A stretch of DNA of 64,000 bases from Nageia nagi (lineage: Eukaryota; Pinophyta), in contig JBITNC010000001.1 of assembly GCA_050084985.1 (NCBI GenBank), forward strand, positions 45,942,001 through 46,006,000, given 5' to 3'. Position 1 is the first letter of the stretch. Every line of letters begins with the position of its first letter. The notes under the pieces are model-generated. The model made no database searches. It saw nothing but the letters and a program-made list of their open reading frames with translations, and was not told the origin of the DNA. The translations under genes were made by a program, and so were the position numbers. Shown piece after piece: positions 1 through 9,495 of the stretch.

Positions 1-1115
1 CTATACAAAAATCAAAATTTTGCACATGCCTTTATTTTGACCAACTTTGATAATTTTTAATTTCATATTTTTCATGTAACTTCTATCATATGCACCTATT
101 TTGAATAATAAAAAATAGAAACATAGTTTAGGACTTGAATCGCTTACCAATTTTCTATAAATAATGTTGTTAACTATGTGTATTTAATATAAACAATCAT
201 GAAAAATAGAACATAATCAATTTCACTATTAATACATAATGTAAATATTTAATATCACTATATTTACCATTTGTGACCATCATGCATTGAATCATACGAA
301 AATATCATATTTTGGACACTGTTAACAACTTGGAAATGGCAAAATTAGGTTCTCAAAAAGAAGTTATAGCCAAATAATGTAATTTCATACATTTTTCCCA
401 TATAACTTACCACTTTACAAGCACTATTATTGATATTTCAGGGGTGATCCATTTAAGCTAGGGATTAGTGCAAAATAGAATAAAAGGGAGTTAATTAATG
501 GCATTTGTAAGTTCACTCCTATCATTTTCCTATCTAGTGATCGCTATTGAAACTATGACTACTTCCAACTTAGAGTTGATCTCTTCTCACTACCATTGAT
601 TTCCTAAAATCTCATTACCCTAGTAGTTTGATTTGCTCATTTACTTGTTAAGATGGTAGAATATGGATGATATGTAGTGGAGAGGCCTTTGACTAGGTGT
701 AAAGGACATATTGTTGATTATCTTCACAGTCTCCTTTTGACCATGCACTAAGTTTTTATTTTCATTTTCTTGTTTCCAAATTTACTATATCATACCACTT
801 TGAAATCCTAGGGCTTCCTTCTTCCATTTTACCTCTATTTGTCTTATCAAGGTTGTTTAGCATTTTATTTTTGGTGCTCCTTTGATTTTCATAGCCATTT
901 TTAGTCATTTTAGCTTTTCATGTTCATAGAGCTTTGCAAGGTATAAATTTGAGCTTTTTTATTTGATAAAATCTTATTTTTTTCATCTCATTCATGCTGT
1001 TAGGAAACTTTTACTTGTTTTTTGTTTACTTTCACCTTTAGTACAATTATAGCTTGCTTCTCAAACTACTAATATGAATTAATTTTTTTAATTTTCAAGA
1101 GTGCAAGGTAGCCAT
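1..1115. other. No gene recognised; AT-rich sequence
   Basis: I see no open frame of note, RNA gene or repeat structure in this stretch. It is AT-rich with many short poly-T runs. It probably belongs to a decayed retroelement continuing beyond the left edge, since it leads directly into a PMD fragment, but nothing in it proves that. Confidence 0.4.
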
Positions 1116-1395
1116 GAAGGGTGGAGCCATGTCTACTGCATCATGGAGAAAGCCAGGGAGTGGCCTAGATTAGTTGAGGAGGATGATATCCTCATGAGGT
1201 TAGGATTATATGATCTTACTATTGTTGGTCATGTCCAAGTGACCTCCCTATTCTCATAGCATTAGTTGAGCATTGAGAACACCTTTCACTTGCCCTCAGG
1301 TGAAATGATTTTTACTCGACTTGATGTATACTAGATATGGGATGTGACTATCCATGGGTAGCTGGTTCAATTGGCCAAAGTGTTAATAATAAAGC
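1116..1395 (+). pseudogene. Decayed plant mobile domain (PMD) fragment
   Basis: In one frame (codons starting at positions divisible by 3) this reads WPRLVEEDD, then LGLYDLTIVGHVQV, then NTFHLPSGEMIFTRLDVY and a pattern ending in IHG. This follows the N-terminal part of PMD / MAIN-like proteins: a short helix block, the 'ERW..ET.TFHLP.GE.T.TL.DV' block, then 'GLPI.G'. At least four stops interrupt it (two near 1258-1265, one near 1333, one near 1359), so it is not a working gene. PMD sequence occurs both in MAIN/MAIL host genes and inside plant transposable elements; which source this came from cannot be told here. A better preserved PMD copy lies at 23.7-24.65 kb. Confidence 0.6.
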
Positions 1396-1511
1396 AAGAT
1401 AGAGATATGAAGGATGGCTCATAAAGAGGAAGATCATGACCAGAAGCATAGGTTCTCCCACTTGCATGAAGCATGTAAGAATGTAGATCCTTTCATACAC
1501 TTGAGACTTCT

Positions 1512-1986
1512 TGTTACCTCAATTATTGCTATTATAATTTGTAATGTAATATTGTGTAATATTTCTCTTTATGTAAATTCACTTAATAATTAAATTATCT
1601 TTAAATACCTTAAAGCATTAAGAGAATAAAAATAAGAAAGGAAAAAGGGAATTAAATATAGAAATATATTTAACTTTACCCTTGGGTTAGAAATAGGTTA
1701 AAGAGTGAGTTTCTTCTTATAAATAGAGAGGTACCCCCTCTATCATATTGTACAACTTAGAAGAAAGCTTTACTACAGGTTTAGGGTTTGGAGAGAGAGG
1801 AGAGATTCCATAAGAGAGGTCCTTGAGAATAAAAAGATCTTAGTTAGTGGATGTACTCCCAAAAAAGGAGGAACCTACTTTAAATCTTATGTTCATTGTG
1901 AGATTAGTTTGTGTTATTATGCTATTGTGTTGATGTTGTGAGTGTCTTCTTGAGATCTTGGTAGATTAGAAGTTAATTTAGAAAAG
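1512..1986 (+). repeat. Decayed LTR, plus orientation
   Basis: A TATA box (TATAAATAG, near 1719) is followed by a leader-like region and then, at 1987-1998, a perfect TGGTATCAGAGC, the plant initiator-Met-tRNA primer binding site. This arrangement (U3, TATA, R/U5, PBS) marks a 5' LTR of a plus-strand retrotransposon. The start at TGTTACC (1512) is a guess and the right end lacks a clean CA. No second copy was found in the window. Confidence 0.55.
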
Positions 1987-1998
1987 TGGTATCAGAGC
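1987..1998 (+). other. Primer binding site (tRNA-iMet)
   Basis: TGGTATCAGAGC matches the complement of the 3' end of plant initiator methionine tRNA. The usual reverse-transcription start site lies just inside a 5' LTR, which fits the decayed LTR to its left. About 400 bases of leader-like sequence follow, without a recognisable gag. Confidence 0.7.
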
Positions 1999-2386
1999 CA
2001 TTATTGGAGGCTTCTCTTCAACATCCTTTAAGGTCCATTCCTCTTCTTTCTCCATCTACTTTGTTGAGGTAAAAAAGGCTTGAAGGTATAATCTTCCTCC
2101 TATCATGTTCTTTGTCAAATTTTGCTTATATTACTAACTATTTTGGTTCTTTAATTATAAAGTATTTTTAGCAAAATTTTTTCAAATTAGATAATATATC
2201 ATTTTATACTAACATTTTAGTTCATTTTTTATGCTATTGCTATGCATTATTTTTTATTAACAATAGTTTGTTAGTTGCAATTTTTTTTAGTAAAATTACT
2301 CAATATGTAGCAATAACATGTTTATTATAAATTTTGAGTAAATTTGCTTAAATATAATAATAATGTGTTATTATAGCTTAAATTTT

Positions 2387-2399
2387 AAGTTTCTACTTC

Positions 2400-2443
<44 letters not shown>

Positions 2444-2893
2444 TTAAAAATATTGCAATTTTTTTACTATAATGCTATTATTACAATTTTTTTTACAATA
2501 CTAATATGTTTGTAAAAATAAAATTGCATGAAAATTACATGTATGCATTTTTAAAAAATATAATACATTCATGCATTTTTTAGAGATATTTAAGTAAGGA
2601 ATGCATCATCTTTTGATTATATTGAGCTAACATGTCTAAAAGATTCAAACAAGTTTCTACTTCGTGTGTATATGTATATATATGGTTAAAAATATTGAAA
2701 TTTTTTTACTATAATGCTATTATTACAATTTTTTTACAATACTAATATGTTTGTAAAAATAAAATTGCATGAAAATTACATGTATGCATTTTTTAAAAAA
2801 TATAATACATTCATGCATTTTTTAGAGATCTTTAAGTAAGGAATGCATCATCTTTTGATTATATTGAGCTAACATGTCTAAAAGATTCAAACA
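2387..2893. repeat. Tandem duplication, ~264 and ~243 bp units
   Basis: Two near-identical copies lie head to tail: 2387-2650 and 2651-2893. Both start with AAGTTTCTACTTC and end with CTAAAAGATTCAAAC. The first copy has a much longer TA run, which explains most of the length difference. The right part of each copy overlaps the end of the minus-strand gag-like frame, so the duplication arose after that retroelement was in place. Confidence 0.85.
2402..2441. repeat. (TA)n microsatellite
   Basis: About 20 uninterrupted TA/AT units within the first copy of the tandem duplication. The matching place in the second copy holds only a short, interrupted TA run. Confidence 0.9.
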
Positions 2894-4017
2894 TATCTCC
2901 AGGAGCACTTGTAGGAATATTAGCATTGATAACCCAATTCTTGAAAACATTATAGATAATTTCTCTATGATAACAAGATTTCATGAATATATCATATAAG
3001 CTAATTTTATTGAAAAAATAATGATGATCATAAAAGATTTTAGTCTTACCTCCCTTCTTACCTTGTTGTGCTTGGGCATAATCTTCAATAAGAGAAACCA
3101 TGTTGACCATATTGTTGTATCCTTCATCATTGAATTGTGCTACAATTTCATTATCAGATTCTTCTTTGGTAACATAATTAACTTTATCATTTTATAAAAT
3201 ATGATGTAACTTATTCATTTAAACACACCCATTAGTGGAATTACCTTTAAATTAATGATATAAATAATGATTGTTCTCTTTGTACCAATGGGGCTTCTTT
3301 TCATCTTCACTATGTTCTATTCCCTTTTTTAGGTTATTTTAATCCCTTTGTTAAACAATATTTGAATATTTATGTGGGAGCTATGGGAATCTTATAGAAA
3401 GGTTTCTTTTCTTCTCATGTGTATTTGGTTCCACCATATTTACTTGATGAGTCTCATTTTTTTGGTATGACTTTTTATGATCTTGCTATAAGATGTATAC
3501 TTAAGTTGACTAGATATTAATACAAAAATTTCTTTCTTAATAAACATGTGAATCATATAAATAAATGTAACTCTAACATAACCAATACCTCTTTCACCAA
3601 GAATAGGATTAATGTTATCAAAAAATACCTTTACGATGAATTTCTCATCCATATTTTGGTCTATTGATATCCAAATCTTCACATACCTTTTCCTAAACTT
3701 TTCTAATACTTTGGATTGACCTTTGTTACAATTAATCAAATATATTAAATCAAGAGGTTTCTTAATATTGCATTAGAAGTGCCTTTTGAAATCATCTTTT
3801 AGTTTCTAAAAAATGTAATTGAAGTAGGTGCCAAATTATGAAACCACTTTCTTGCATCACCAATAAAACTCAAAGGAAAATAATTAGCCTTTAACTGATC
3901 ATTGAGTCCACACTTTAGCTCCATGATATACTCATATCTCTAATAAATACCAATTGGATCTCCATTACCATTAAGTTTTTATAATTCAAGATCCTTATAT
4001 ATTCTAGTGAGGATAAC
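2859..4017 (-). pseudogene. Ty3/gypsy-like gag remnant, downstream part
   Basis: The minus strand reads as a decayed gag. Near 3980-3830 a capsid-like segment contains KANYFPLSFIGDARKWFHNL, the typical 'FP.SL...A..W...L' signature. Near 3739-3560 a further capsid-like stretch has VFFDNINPILGER. Near 3310-3270 there is a decayed 'WYKENNHY' cysteine-knuckle-like piece. Stops and frame changes are frequent. The frame continues on the far side of the copia element C1 (9496-9706), showing that C1 landed inside this gag. The tail (3110-2859) is open for 83 codons but has no motif I know. Confidence 0.6.
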
Positions 4018-4022
4018 ATTAT
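4018..4022. repeat. Target site duplication of copia C1 (left)
   Basis: ATTAT directly precedes the TG of the 5' LTR. The same five bases follow the CA of the 3' LTR at 9491-9495. A perfect 5 bp duplication is the normal copia integration footprint and shows that the element is complete from end to end. Confidence 0.93.
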
Positions 4023-4603
4023 TGTAGACAACTCAGCATCAGATCCGTTTCACTCCATGTCACCTGGCTGAGGCGTTTTCCTTCCTTTTACACAGTTTAA
4101 CGGGCTGTAATGATTAAAGGCTATGCAGTTGGTGGCTACAGCAAGAATATGCTAAAACTGTTTAATCTGATGAAGTAGTTGGTAACTGACCTGACAATGT
4201 AACATTTATAGTGGATGTGAGCTGTAAATACTTTAATTACAAACCAACTTAAGTAGAGCATGAGAAAAAGGGACTCAAGAATAACTTCAGACGAGCTCCA
4301 GTCTAACTTCAGACGAGCTCCAGAAAAACTTCAGACGGGCTCCAGAAAGCGTCTAGCTCCAGAAAGCGTCTGGCTTCAGAAAGCGTCTAGCTCCAGAAAG
4401 CGTCTGGCTCCAGAAAGCATCTAGCTCCAGAAAGCGTCTAGCTCTAGAAAGCATCTAGCACCAGAAAGCGTCTGTAGTTTGGCTCCAGAAACTGTTTAAA
4501 GGTTTCTGAAATGTTTTGAAGCTCAAGGATTGTAATCTTGCTCCATAGTAATGCAATATGTTATCTGATGTTTCAATATTCTGTAATGGTCCATTTTTCT
4601 TCA
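4023..4603 (+). repeat. C1 5' LTR
   Basis: Begins TGTAGACAAC and ends TTTTTCTTCA, with TG...CA termini. It contains a block of ~17 bp tandem repeats (4277-4490). It matches the 3' LTR except for one missing base near 4055, a T/C difference near 4199 and an A/C difference near 4557. Confidence 0.96.
4277..4490 (+). repeat. 17-bp tandem repeats in the C1 LTR
   Basis: About eight degenerate copies of a unit like GTCTAGCTCCAGAAAGC run head to tail. They are preceded by three related longer units of the form ACTTCAGACGAGCTCCAG. The same array is conserved base for base in the 3' LTR (about 9163-9377). Repeated short boxes in plant copia LTRs (for example the BII boxes of tobacco Tnt1) are known to act as promoter elements. 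That role here is inference. Confidence 0.85.
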
Positions 4604-4605
4604 TT

Positions 4606-4617
4606 TGGTATCAGAGC
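4606..4617 (+). other. C1 primer binding site (tRNA-iMet)
   Basis: TGGTATCAGAGC lies two bases inside the 5' LTR end and is a perfect 12-base match to the complement of the initiator-Met tRNA 3' end, as usual for plant copia elements. Confidence 0.93.
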
Positions 4618-4710
4618 ATTGTTGGGTCTGAGCTGGGTTTGAGAAAGCCTGTGGCTTCTAGCAATTGCAAAAGTTGCTTGTAGTGTTTTGGTTTCTTGTT
4701 TGCAGGTATA

Positions 4711-6312
4711 ATGGCCAGCAACACAAGCTCATCCATTCCCATTCCAGAGTTTGATGGCAGTGACTATGGATATTGGAGCATCAAGATACAAACTTTGCTC
4801 ACTGGCAAAGATTTGTGGGATGTTGTTGATGATGGCTATGTAGAGCCAGCAGATTGGAGCTCTCTTTCTACAGAAGATAAGAAAGCTATGAAGGAATGTA
4901 GGAGCAAGAACTCTCTTACCTTGTCTCATCTCCAAGCAGCTCTTAATAGGAGCATTTTTCCAAGAATTGCAGGCTGCAAGACAGCCAAAGAGGCTTGGGC
5001 TATGTTGAAGGCAGGATTCCAAGGGAGTGATCAAGTGAAGGAGGTAAAATTGCAAATTATAAGGATAGAATTTGAGAATTTAAAAATGAAGGAGAGTGAA
5101 AAAGCTTCAGATTATTGTGTTAGAGTGAAAGAGATTGTGAACAAAATGCTAACTCTTAGAGAGACCTTGGAGAAGGCCATTGTAATAAAAAAAATTCTGA
5201 GATCTCTTACCAAGAAGTGGCATCACATTGCTGTGATATTGATGGAGACAAAAGACCTCTCTCAAATGGAGATAGATTCTCTCATTGGCTGCCTTATGTC
5301 TCATGAAGAAATGGTTGATGATGAACCAGTCCAATCCAGTAAAGAGGAGAAAGCCTTTGCTGCAAAAGAAGGTGATTCTAGCTCAAATGGACAAGGTAGA
5401 GGCAGAGGTAGAGACCAACAAAGAGGGAGAGGTAGAGGTAGAGGAAGAGGAGGCCATTCCAACACAAGAGGAAGAGGTAGAAGCAATGGTGACAAGAGGA
5501 ATGCTCAATGTTACTACTGCAACAAGTATGGGCATTATGAGAGGGAGTGTAGAGCAAAACAAGCGGCAAATGGTGATGGAAAAGTGGTAAATTTTGGAGA
5601 GGAAGAAGAGTATGATGAAACTCTCTTTCTTTCCATGGAGGAGACAGCCAATATGGCTGAAGCAAAACAAGAGGAGACTTGGTTGTTGGACTCTGGATGT
5701 TCAAACCATATGACTGGTAAGGGGGAGCTACTTTCATCCATGGACCATTCCTACAAGTCAAGTATCAAGCTTGGCAATAATTCTGCAATTGAGGTGGCTG
5801 GTAAAGGCATGCTTGAGGTGCCTACCAAGCATGGGATGAAGAAGATGCACAATGTGTATCACACTCCGGATATGGCTCATAGTTTGTTGAGTATTGGGCA
5901 AATGTTGGAAAATAACTACAAGCTAGTCTTTGATGAGGGTAAGTGTGAAATTTTTGATAAGAACCATGGGCATAAGTTAGTTACTACTGTTAAAATGTCT
6001 CCAAATCATTTATTCCCATTGAAACTTGGAAAAAAGGGGGATAACATTCTTGCAAATGTGGCTGTTAAAGATGAGTCTTGGTTATGGCATCTTAGATTTG
6101 GACATGTAAATTTCAGTAGTTTGAAACTATCTCATAAGCTAGTTCATGGTTTACCTCTTGTTGAAAATCCAAAATCAGTTTGTGAAGGTTGTGTGTTGGC
6201 AAGCAAACAAGGTAGAAATTTGATCATGGGAAAGCATGGAGGGCCTCATTCCCACTACAGTTGGTTCATACTGATTTATGTGGACCAATGCAAAATAAAA
6301 GTCTTGGTATGA
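4711..6312 (+). CDS. C1 gag-protease and start of integrase (first open part of polyprotein)
   Basis: I place the start at the ATG at 4711 (MASNTSSSIP); the open frame extends upstream only through a TTG. The N-terminal ~200 residues are a copia gag with FDGSDYGYWS (DUF4219/UBN2-like). A Gly-Arg-rich stretch follows, then a CCHC zinc knuckle (C267, C270, H275, C280) and the aspartic protease with WLLDSG (D327). Near the end is the GAG-pre-integrase zinc-binding region, with HLRFGH and CEGC. The true frame is lost between 6216 and 6231: the rest of this frame to the stop at 6312 is out of frame and meaningless, and integrase continues in the +2 frame. The shift equals one lost base (or two gained). 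Confidence 0.9.
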   Translation: MASNTSSSIPIPEFDGSDYGYWSIKIQTLLTGKDLWDVVDDGYVEPADWSSLSTEDKKAMKECRSKNSLTLSHLQAALNRSIFPRIAGCKTAKEAWAMLKAGFQGSDQVKEVKLQIIRIEFENLKMKESEKASDYCVRVKEIVNKMLTLRETLEKAIVIKKILRSLTKKWHHIAVILMETKDLSQMEIDSLIGCLMSHEEMVDDEPVQSSKEEKAFAAKEGDSSSNGQGRGRGRDQQRGRGRGRGRGGHSNTRGRGRSNGDKRNAQCYYCNKYGHYERECRAKQAANGDGKVVNFGEEEEYDETLFLSMEETANMAEAKQEETWLLDSGCSNHMTGKGELLSSMDHSYKSSIKLGNNSAIEVAGKGMLEVPTKHGMKKMHNVYHTPDMAHSLLSIGQMLENNYKLVFDEGKCEIFDKNHGHKLVTTVKMSPNHLFPLKLGKKGDNILANVAVKDESWLWHLRFGHVNFSSLKLSHKLVHGLPLVENPKSVCEGCVLASKQGRNLIMGKHGGPHSHYSWFILIYVDQCKIKVLV

Positions 6313-7427
6313 GTTCTTATTTTCTCACCTTCATTGATGATTTTAGTAGAATGAGTTGGGTCTATTTTTTGAAGCATAAAGATGAAGCATTTGAGTTTTT
6401 TAAAGAATTCAAAGAGATGGTTGAGAATGAATGTGAACATAAGATTAAATGTGTGAGGAGTGATAGAGGAGGAGAGTATTCTTCTACTGATTTTTCTAAG
6501 TTTTGCAAGCAAAATGGTATCAAAAGACAGTTTACTACAACCTATACTCCTCAACAAAATGGTGTGGCAGAGAGGAAGAATAGAACTCTCATGGAGATGG
6601 CAAGATGTTTGATGCAATCCAAAAAATTGCATTACATGTATTGGGCTGAAGCAGTAAAGACAGCAAACTACATCTTGAATAGGTGTTCCACTAGTGCTGT
6701 TGATGGCAAGACCCCCTATGAGGCTTGGTATGATAAGAAGCCTACTGTCCGGCATTTCAGAGTTTTTGGGTGTTTGGCATATGCTCATGTGCCAAAGGAG
6801 CATAGAAAAAAGTTGGATGCAAAGAGTGAACCATGTGTGTTCATTGGATATAGTGATGAGAGTAAAGCATATAGGCTTTACAACCCCAAAACCAAGAAAA
6901 TGCTTGTCTCCCGGGATGTCATTTTTGAGGAGGGGAAAGTGTATGGACAGCAGCAAAAATGCATTGTAGACATTGGAGGAGGAGTGACCAGCCATGAAGA
7001 TACTTCACAAGCAAAGAATGTGCAGCCCAAGAGATCAAATTCTCTTCCAAACCTCCAAGTGGTGCCTCCAAGTCCTCCATCAAGTCCATGTCAAAGCTCA
7101 AAATCCACTCCAAGCTCACCTTCAAGTGGTGGCTCTCCAAATGTGATCCAAGAAGTGATGAAGACCAAGAGAGGTAAAAGACACTTTCAAAACCATCCTC
7201 CTTCTCAAGTTTTAGATCAAAATTTCCATAAAAGACTATCAAGAAGTCAATTTCATGAAATGGAGAAGTTTGTTAAGCAATTTAGCAATATGGAACTTGA
7301 TGATGATCCAAAGGGTGAGATGGTGAACTATGCTTTGTGTGCAGTCCCAAATACTAATATTTCTTTTTTTGATCCATCTTGTTATGAGGAAGCTTGCACC
7401 AAAAATGTGTGGGTGAAGGCTATGTAA
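6216..7427 (+). CDS. C1 integrase and integrase-RT linker (second open part of polyprotein)
   Basis: This is the continuation of the polyprotein after the frameshift; it is open from 6216, with no start codon of its own expected. The integrase catalytic triad is visible: D at 6273 (HTDLCG), D at 6462 (SDRGGEY) and E at 6570 (NGVAERKN), with the D,D-35-E spacing. The integrase C-terminal region (RVFGCLAYAHVP, GYSDESKAYR) and a Pro/Ser-rich linker follow. The part ends at TAA 7425-7427. The same frame continues immediately after with EELHSINKNDTWE, so this is a single nonsense change just before the RT domain. Confidence 0.9.
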   Translation, partial: KFDHGKAWRASFPLQLVHTDLCGPMQNKSLGMSSYFLTFIDDFSRMSWVYFLKHKDEAFEFFKEFKEMVENECEHKIKCVRSDRGGEYSSTDFSKFCKQNGIKRQFTTTYTPQQNGVAERKNRTLMEMARCLMQSKKLHYMYWAEAVKTANYILNRCSTSAVDGKTPYEAWYDKKPTVRHFRVFGCLAYAHVPKEHRKKLDAKSEPCVFIGYSDESKAYRLYNPKTKKMLVSRDVIFEEGKVYGQQQKCIVDIGGGVTSHEDTSQAKNVQPKRSNSLPNLQVVPPSPPSSPCQSSKSTPSSPSSGGSPNVIQEVMKTKRGKRHFQNHPPSQVLDQNFHKRLSRSQFHEMEKFVKQFSNMELDDDPKGEMVNYALCAVPNTNISFFDPSCYEEACTKNVWVKAM

Positions 7428-8987
7428 GAGGAGCTTCACTCCATAAACAAAAATGACACTTGGGAACTTTGTGAGTTGCCCAAAGGAAAGAGGTGTGTGG
7501 GCTCCAAGTGGGTCTACAAGACCAAGTACAACAGTGATGGTACCATAGAGAGACACAAAGCAAGATTGGTTGCTAAAGGCTTCACACAAAAACATGGTGT
7601 AGACTTTGAAGATACTTTTGCACCGGTTGCAAGGCAAGAAACAATAAGGTTGCTCCTTTCAATGGCTGCCCAAAACCATTGGAGTGTCTACCACATGGAT
7701 GTGAAGAGTGCATTCTTGAATGGTTACTTGGATGAAGAGGTTTTTGTACAGCAGCCTCAAGGTTTTCAAGTGCAAGGCAAAGAACATCATGTGTACAAGC
7801 TTAAGAAGGCCCTGTATGGTCTTAAGCAAGCTCCAAGAGCTTGGTACACTCGCATAGATGGATACTTTCAGAATTTTGGACTCATGAGGAGCAAGAATGA
7901 GCCAACACTCTACATCAAGAGAGAAGGTAATCAGATTTTGCTTGTTTCTCTTTATGTTGATGATTTGATATATATGGGAAGTGATCCCATCTTGAACAAC
8001 AAGTTTAAGACTGATTTGATGAATGAGTTTGAAATGAAGGATTTGGGCCTTATGAGGTACTTTCTTGGCATGGAGGTCCACCAATGTCAAGAAGAGATTT
8101 TTGTTTGTCAAAGCAAATATGCAAGGAACATGCTTTCTAAGTATGGTATGATGAATTGTACTGCTGTTCACAATCCTGTAGCTCATGGTGAGTTGCTTTG
8201 TAAGGATGATGGTGCTCCAAAAGCAAGTGTGACAGAATTTAGAAGCATTGTTGGTAGCCTTATGTTCCTTTGCAACACTAGGCCTGATATACAATTTGCT
8301 GTCTCTTTGGTATCTAGATACATGAATGATCCTTCTATTTTGCATTTGAAGGCTGTAAAACGTATTTTGAGGTATGTCAAAGGTACCATTGGTTATGGTC
8401 TTCACTACTCTCATGTTGAAAAGTTTAAGCTTGTTGGTTTTAGTGACAGTGATTGGGGCAGCAATTTGGATGATAGGAAGTCCACTTCTGGGCAATGTTT
8501 CTCACTTGGTTCAGGAATGATAACATGGAGTTCTAAGAAGCAATCTACAGTTGCTCTCTCTTCTTGTGAGGCTGAGTATATAGCCCTCACCGCAGCTAGT
8601 GCACAAGCCTTATGGCTAAGGAAACTACTTGATGAAATTGGTGAGAAACAACATGGACCAACAATTCTTTACTGTGACAACCAAAGTGCCATTCAGTTGG
8701 CACATAATCCCATCCACCACAGCAGGTCAAAGCACTTCCAACTCAAGTACCACTTCATTCGTGACATGGTGGAAAAGAACCAAATTGAGCTTCACTATTG
8801 CAACACCAAGATCAACTTGGCTGATATTTTCACAAAAGGTGTTGTCAAAACTCAGTATGTGATGCTCAGAGACTCCATGGTGAGTCCTCTTTGCATCAAG
8901 GGGGAGAATGTAGACAACTCAGCATCAGATCCGTTTCACATCCATGTCACCTGGCTGAGGCGTTTTCCTTCCTTTTACACAGTTTAA
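7428..8987 (+). CDS. C1 reverse transcriptase and RNase H (third open part of polyprotein)
   Basis: Same frame as the preceding part, after the stop at 7425-7427. RT starts with GSKWVYKTKYNSDGTIERHK. The catalytic YVDD is at 7953-7964. RNase H follows with FSDSDWGSNLDDRKSTSG, SSCEAEY and DIFTKG. The frame runs through the polypurine tract and stops at 8985-8987, about 76 bases inside the 3' LTR, so the last ~25 residues are LTR-coded. No break is seen within RT or RNase H. In this copy the part could only be translated by readthrough or from an internal start, or replaced by proteins from another copy. Confidence 0.92.
   Translation, partial: EELHSINKNDTWELCELPKGKRCVGSKWVYKTKYNSDGTIERHKARLVAKGFTQKHGVDFEDTFAPVARQETIRLLLSMAAQNHWSVYHMDVKSAFLNGYLDEEVFVQQPQGFQVQGKEHHVYKLKKALYGLKQAPRAWYTRIDGYFQNFGLMRSKNEPTLYIKREGNQILLVSLYVDDLIYMGSDPILNNKFKTDLMNEFEMKDLGLMRYFLGMEVHQCQEEIFVCQSKYARNMLSKYGMMNCTAVHNPVAHGELLCKDDGAPKASVTEFRSIVGSLMFLCNTRPDIQFAVSLVSRYMNDPSILHLKAVKRILRYVKGTIGYGLHYSHVEKFKLVGFSDSDWGSNLDDRKSTSGQCFSLGSGMITWSSKKQSTVALSSCEAEYIALTAASAQALWLRKLLDEIGEKQHGPTILYCDNQSAIQLAHNPIHHSRSKHFQLKYHFIRDMVEKNQIELHYCNTKINLADIFTKGVVKTQYVMLRDSMVSPLCIKGENVDNSASDPFHIHVTWLRRFPSFYTV
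8898..8908 (+). other. C1 polypurine tract
   Basis: AAGGGGGAGAA abuts the TG of the 3' LTR. This is the plus-strand DNA primer site; its position and all-purine content are as expected. Confidence 0.9.
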
Positions 8988-9490
8988 CGGGCTGTAATGA
9001 TTAAAGGCTATGCAGTTGGTGGCTACAGCAAGAATATGCTAAAACTGTTTAATCTGATGAAGTAGTTGGTAACTGACCTGACAACGTAACATTTATAGTG
9101 GATGTGAGCTGTAAATACTTTAATTACAAACCAACTTAAGTAGAGCATGAGAAAAAGGGACTCAAGAATAACTTCAGACGAGCTCCAGTCTAACTTCAGA
9201 CGAGCTCCAGAAAAACTTCAGACGGGCTCCAGAAAGCGTCTAGCTCCAGAAAGCGTCTGGCTTCAGAAAGCGTCTAGCTCCAGAAAGCGTCTGGCTCCAG
9301 AAAGCATCTAGCTCCAGAAAGCGTCTAGCTCTAGAAAGCATCTAGCACCAGAAAGCGTCTGTAGTTTGGCTCCAGAAACTGTTTAAAGGTTTCTGAAATG
9401 TTTTGAAGCTCAAGGATTGTAATCTTGCTCCATAGTAATGCAATCTGTTATCTGATGTTTCAATATTCTGTAATGGTCCATTTTTCTTCA
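8909..9490 (+). repeat. C1 3' LTR
   Basis: 582 bp with the same TG...CA ends as the 5' copy, and the same 17-bp repeat array. It is followed at 9491-9495 by the ATTAT target duplication. Confidence 0.96.
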
Positions 9491-9495
9491 ATTAT

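Larger units (their letters stand above)
4023..9490 (+). mobile_element. Full-length, very young Ty1/copia element (C1)
   Basis: It is 5468 bp with order LTR, PBS, gag, protease, integrase, RT, RNase H, PPT, LTR. Integrase before RT defines copia. The LTRs (581 and 582 bp) differ by two substitutions and one single-base indel by my alignment, so insertion was recent compared with every other element here. Despite this, the polyprotein has a frameshift near 6216-6231 and a TAA at 7425-7427, so this copy cannot make the full product by itself. It sits inside a minus-strand gypsy-like gag. The lineage within copia was not assigned. Confidence 0.96.

Noticed and set aside
4696-4710. Upstream extension of C1 gag to 4696
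   Set aside because: It starts at TTG, not ATG. The first ATG (4711) gives the usual copia gag N-terminus.
5149-5761. Several minus-strand and alternative-frame open frames over the C1 gag
   Set aside because: They arise from the Gly-Arg-rich coding repeat and lie opposite or across the clear gag-protease frame. No motifs.
7659-8495. 278-codon minus-strand open frame over C1 RT
   Set aside because: Long but antisense to RT codons that carry YVDD and other conserved motifs; a shadow of the real frame.
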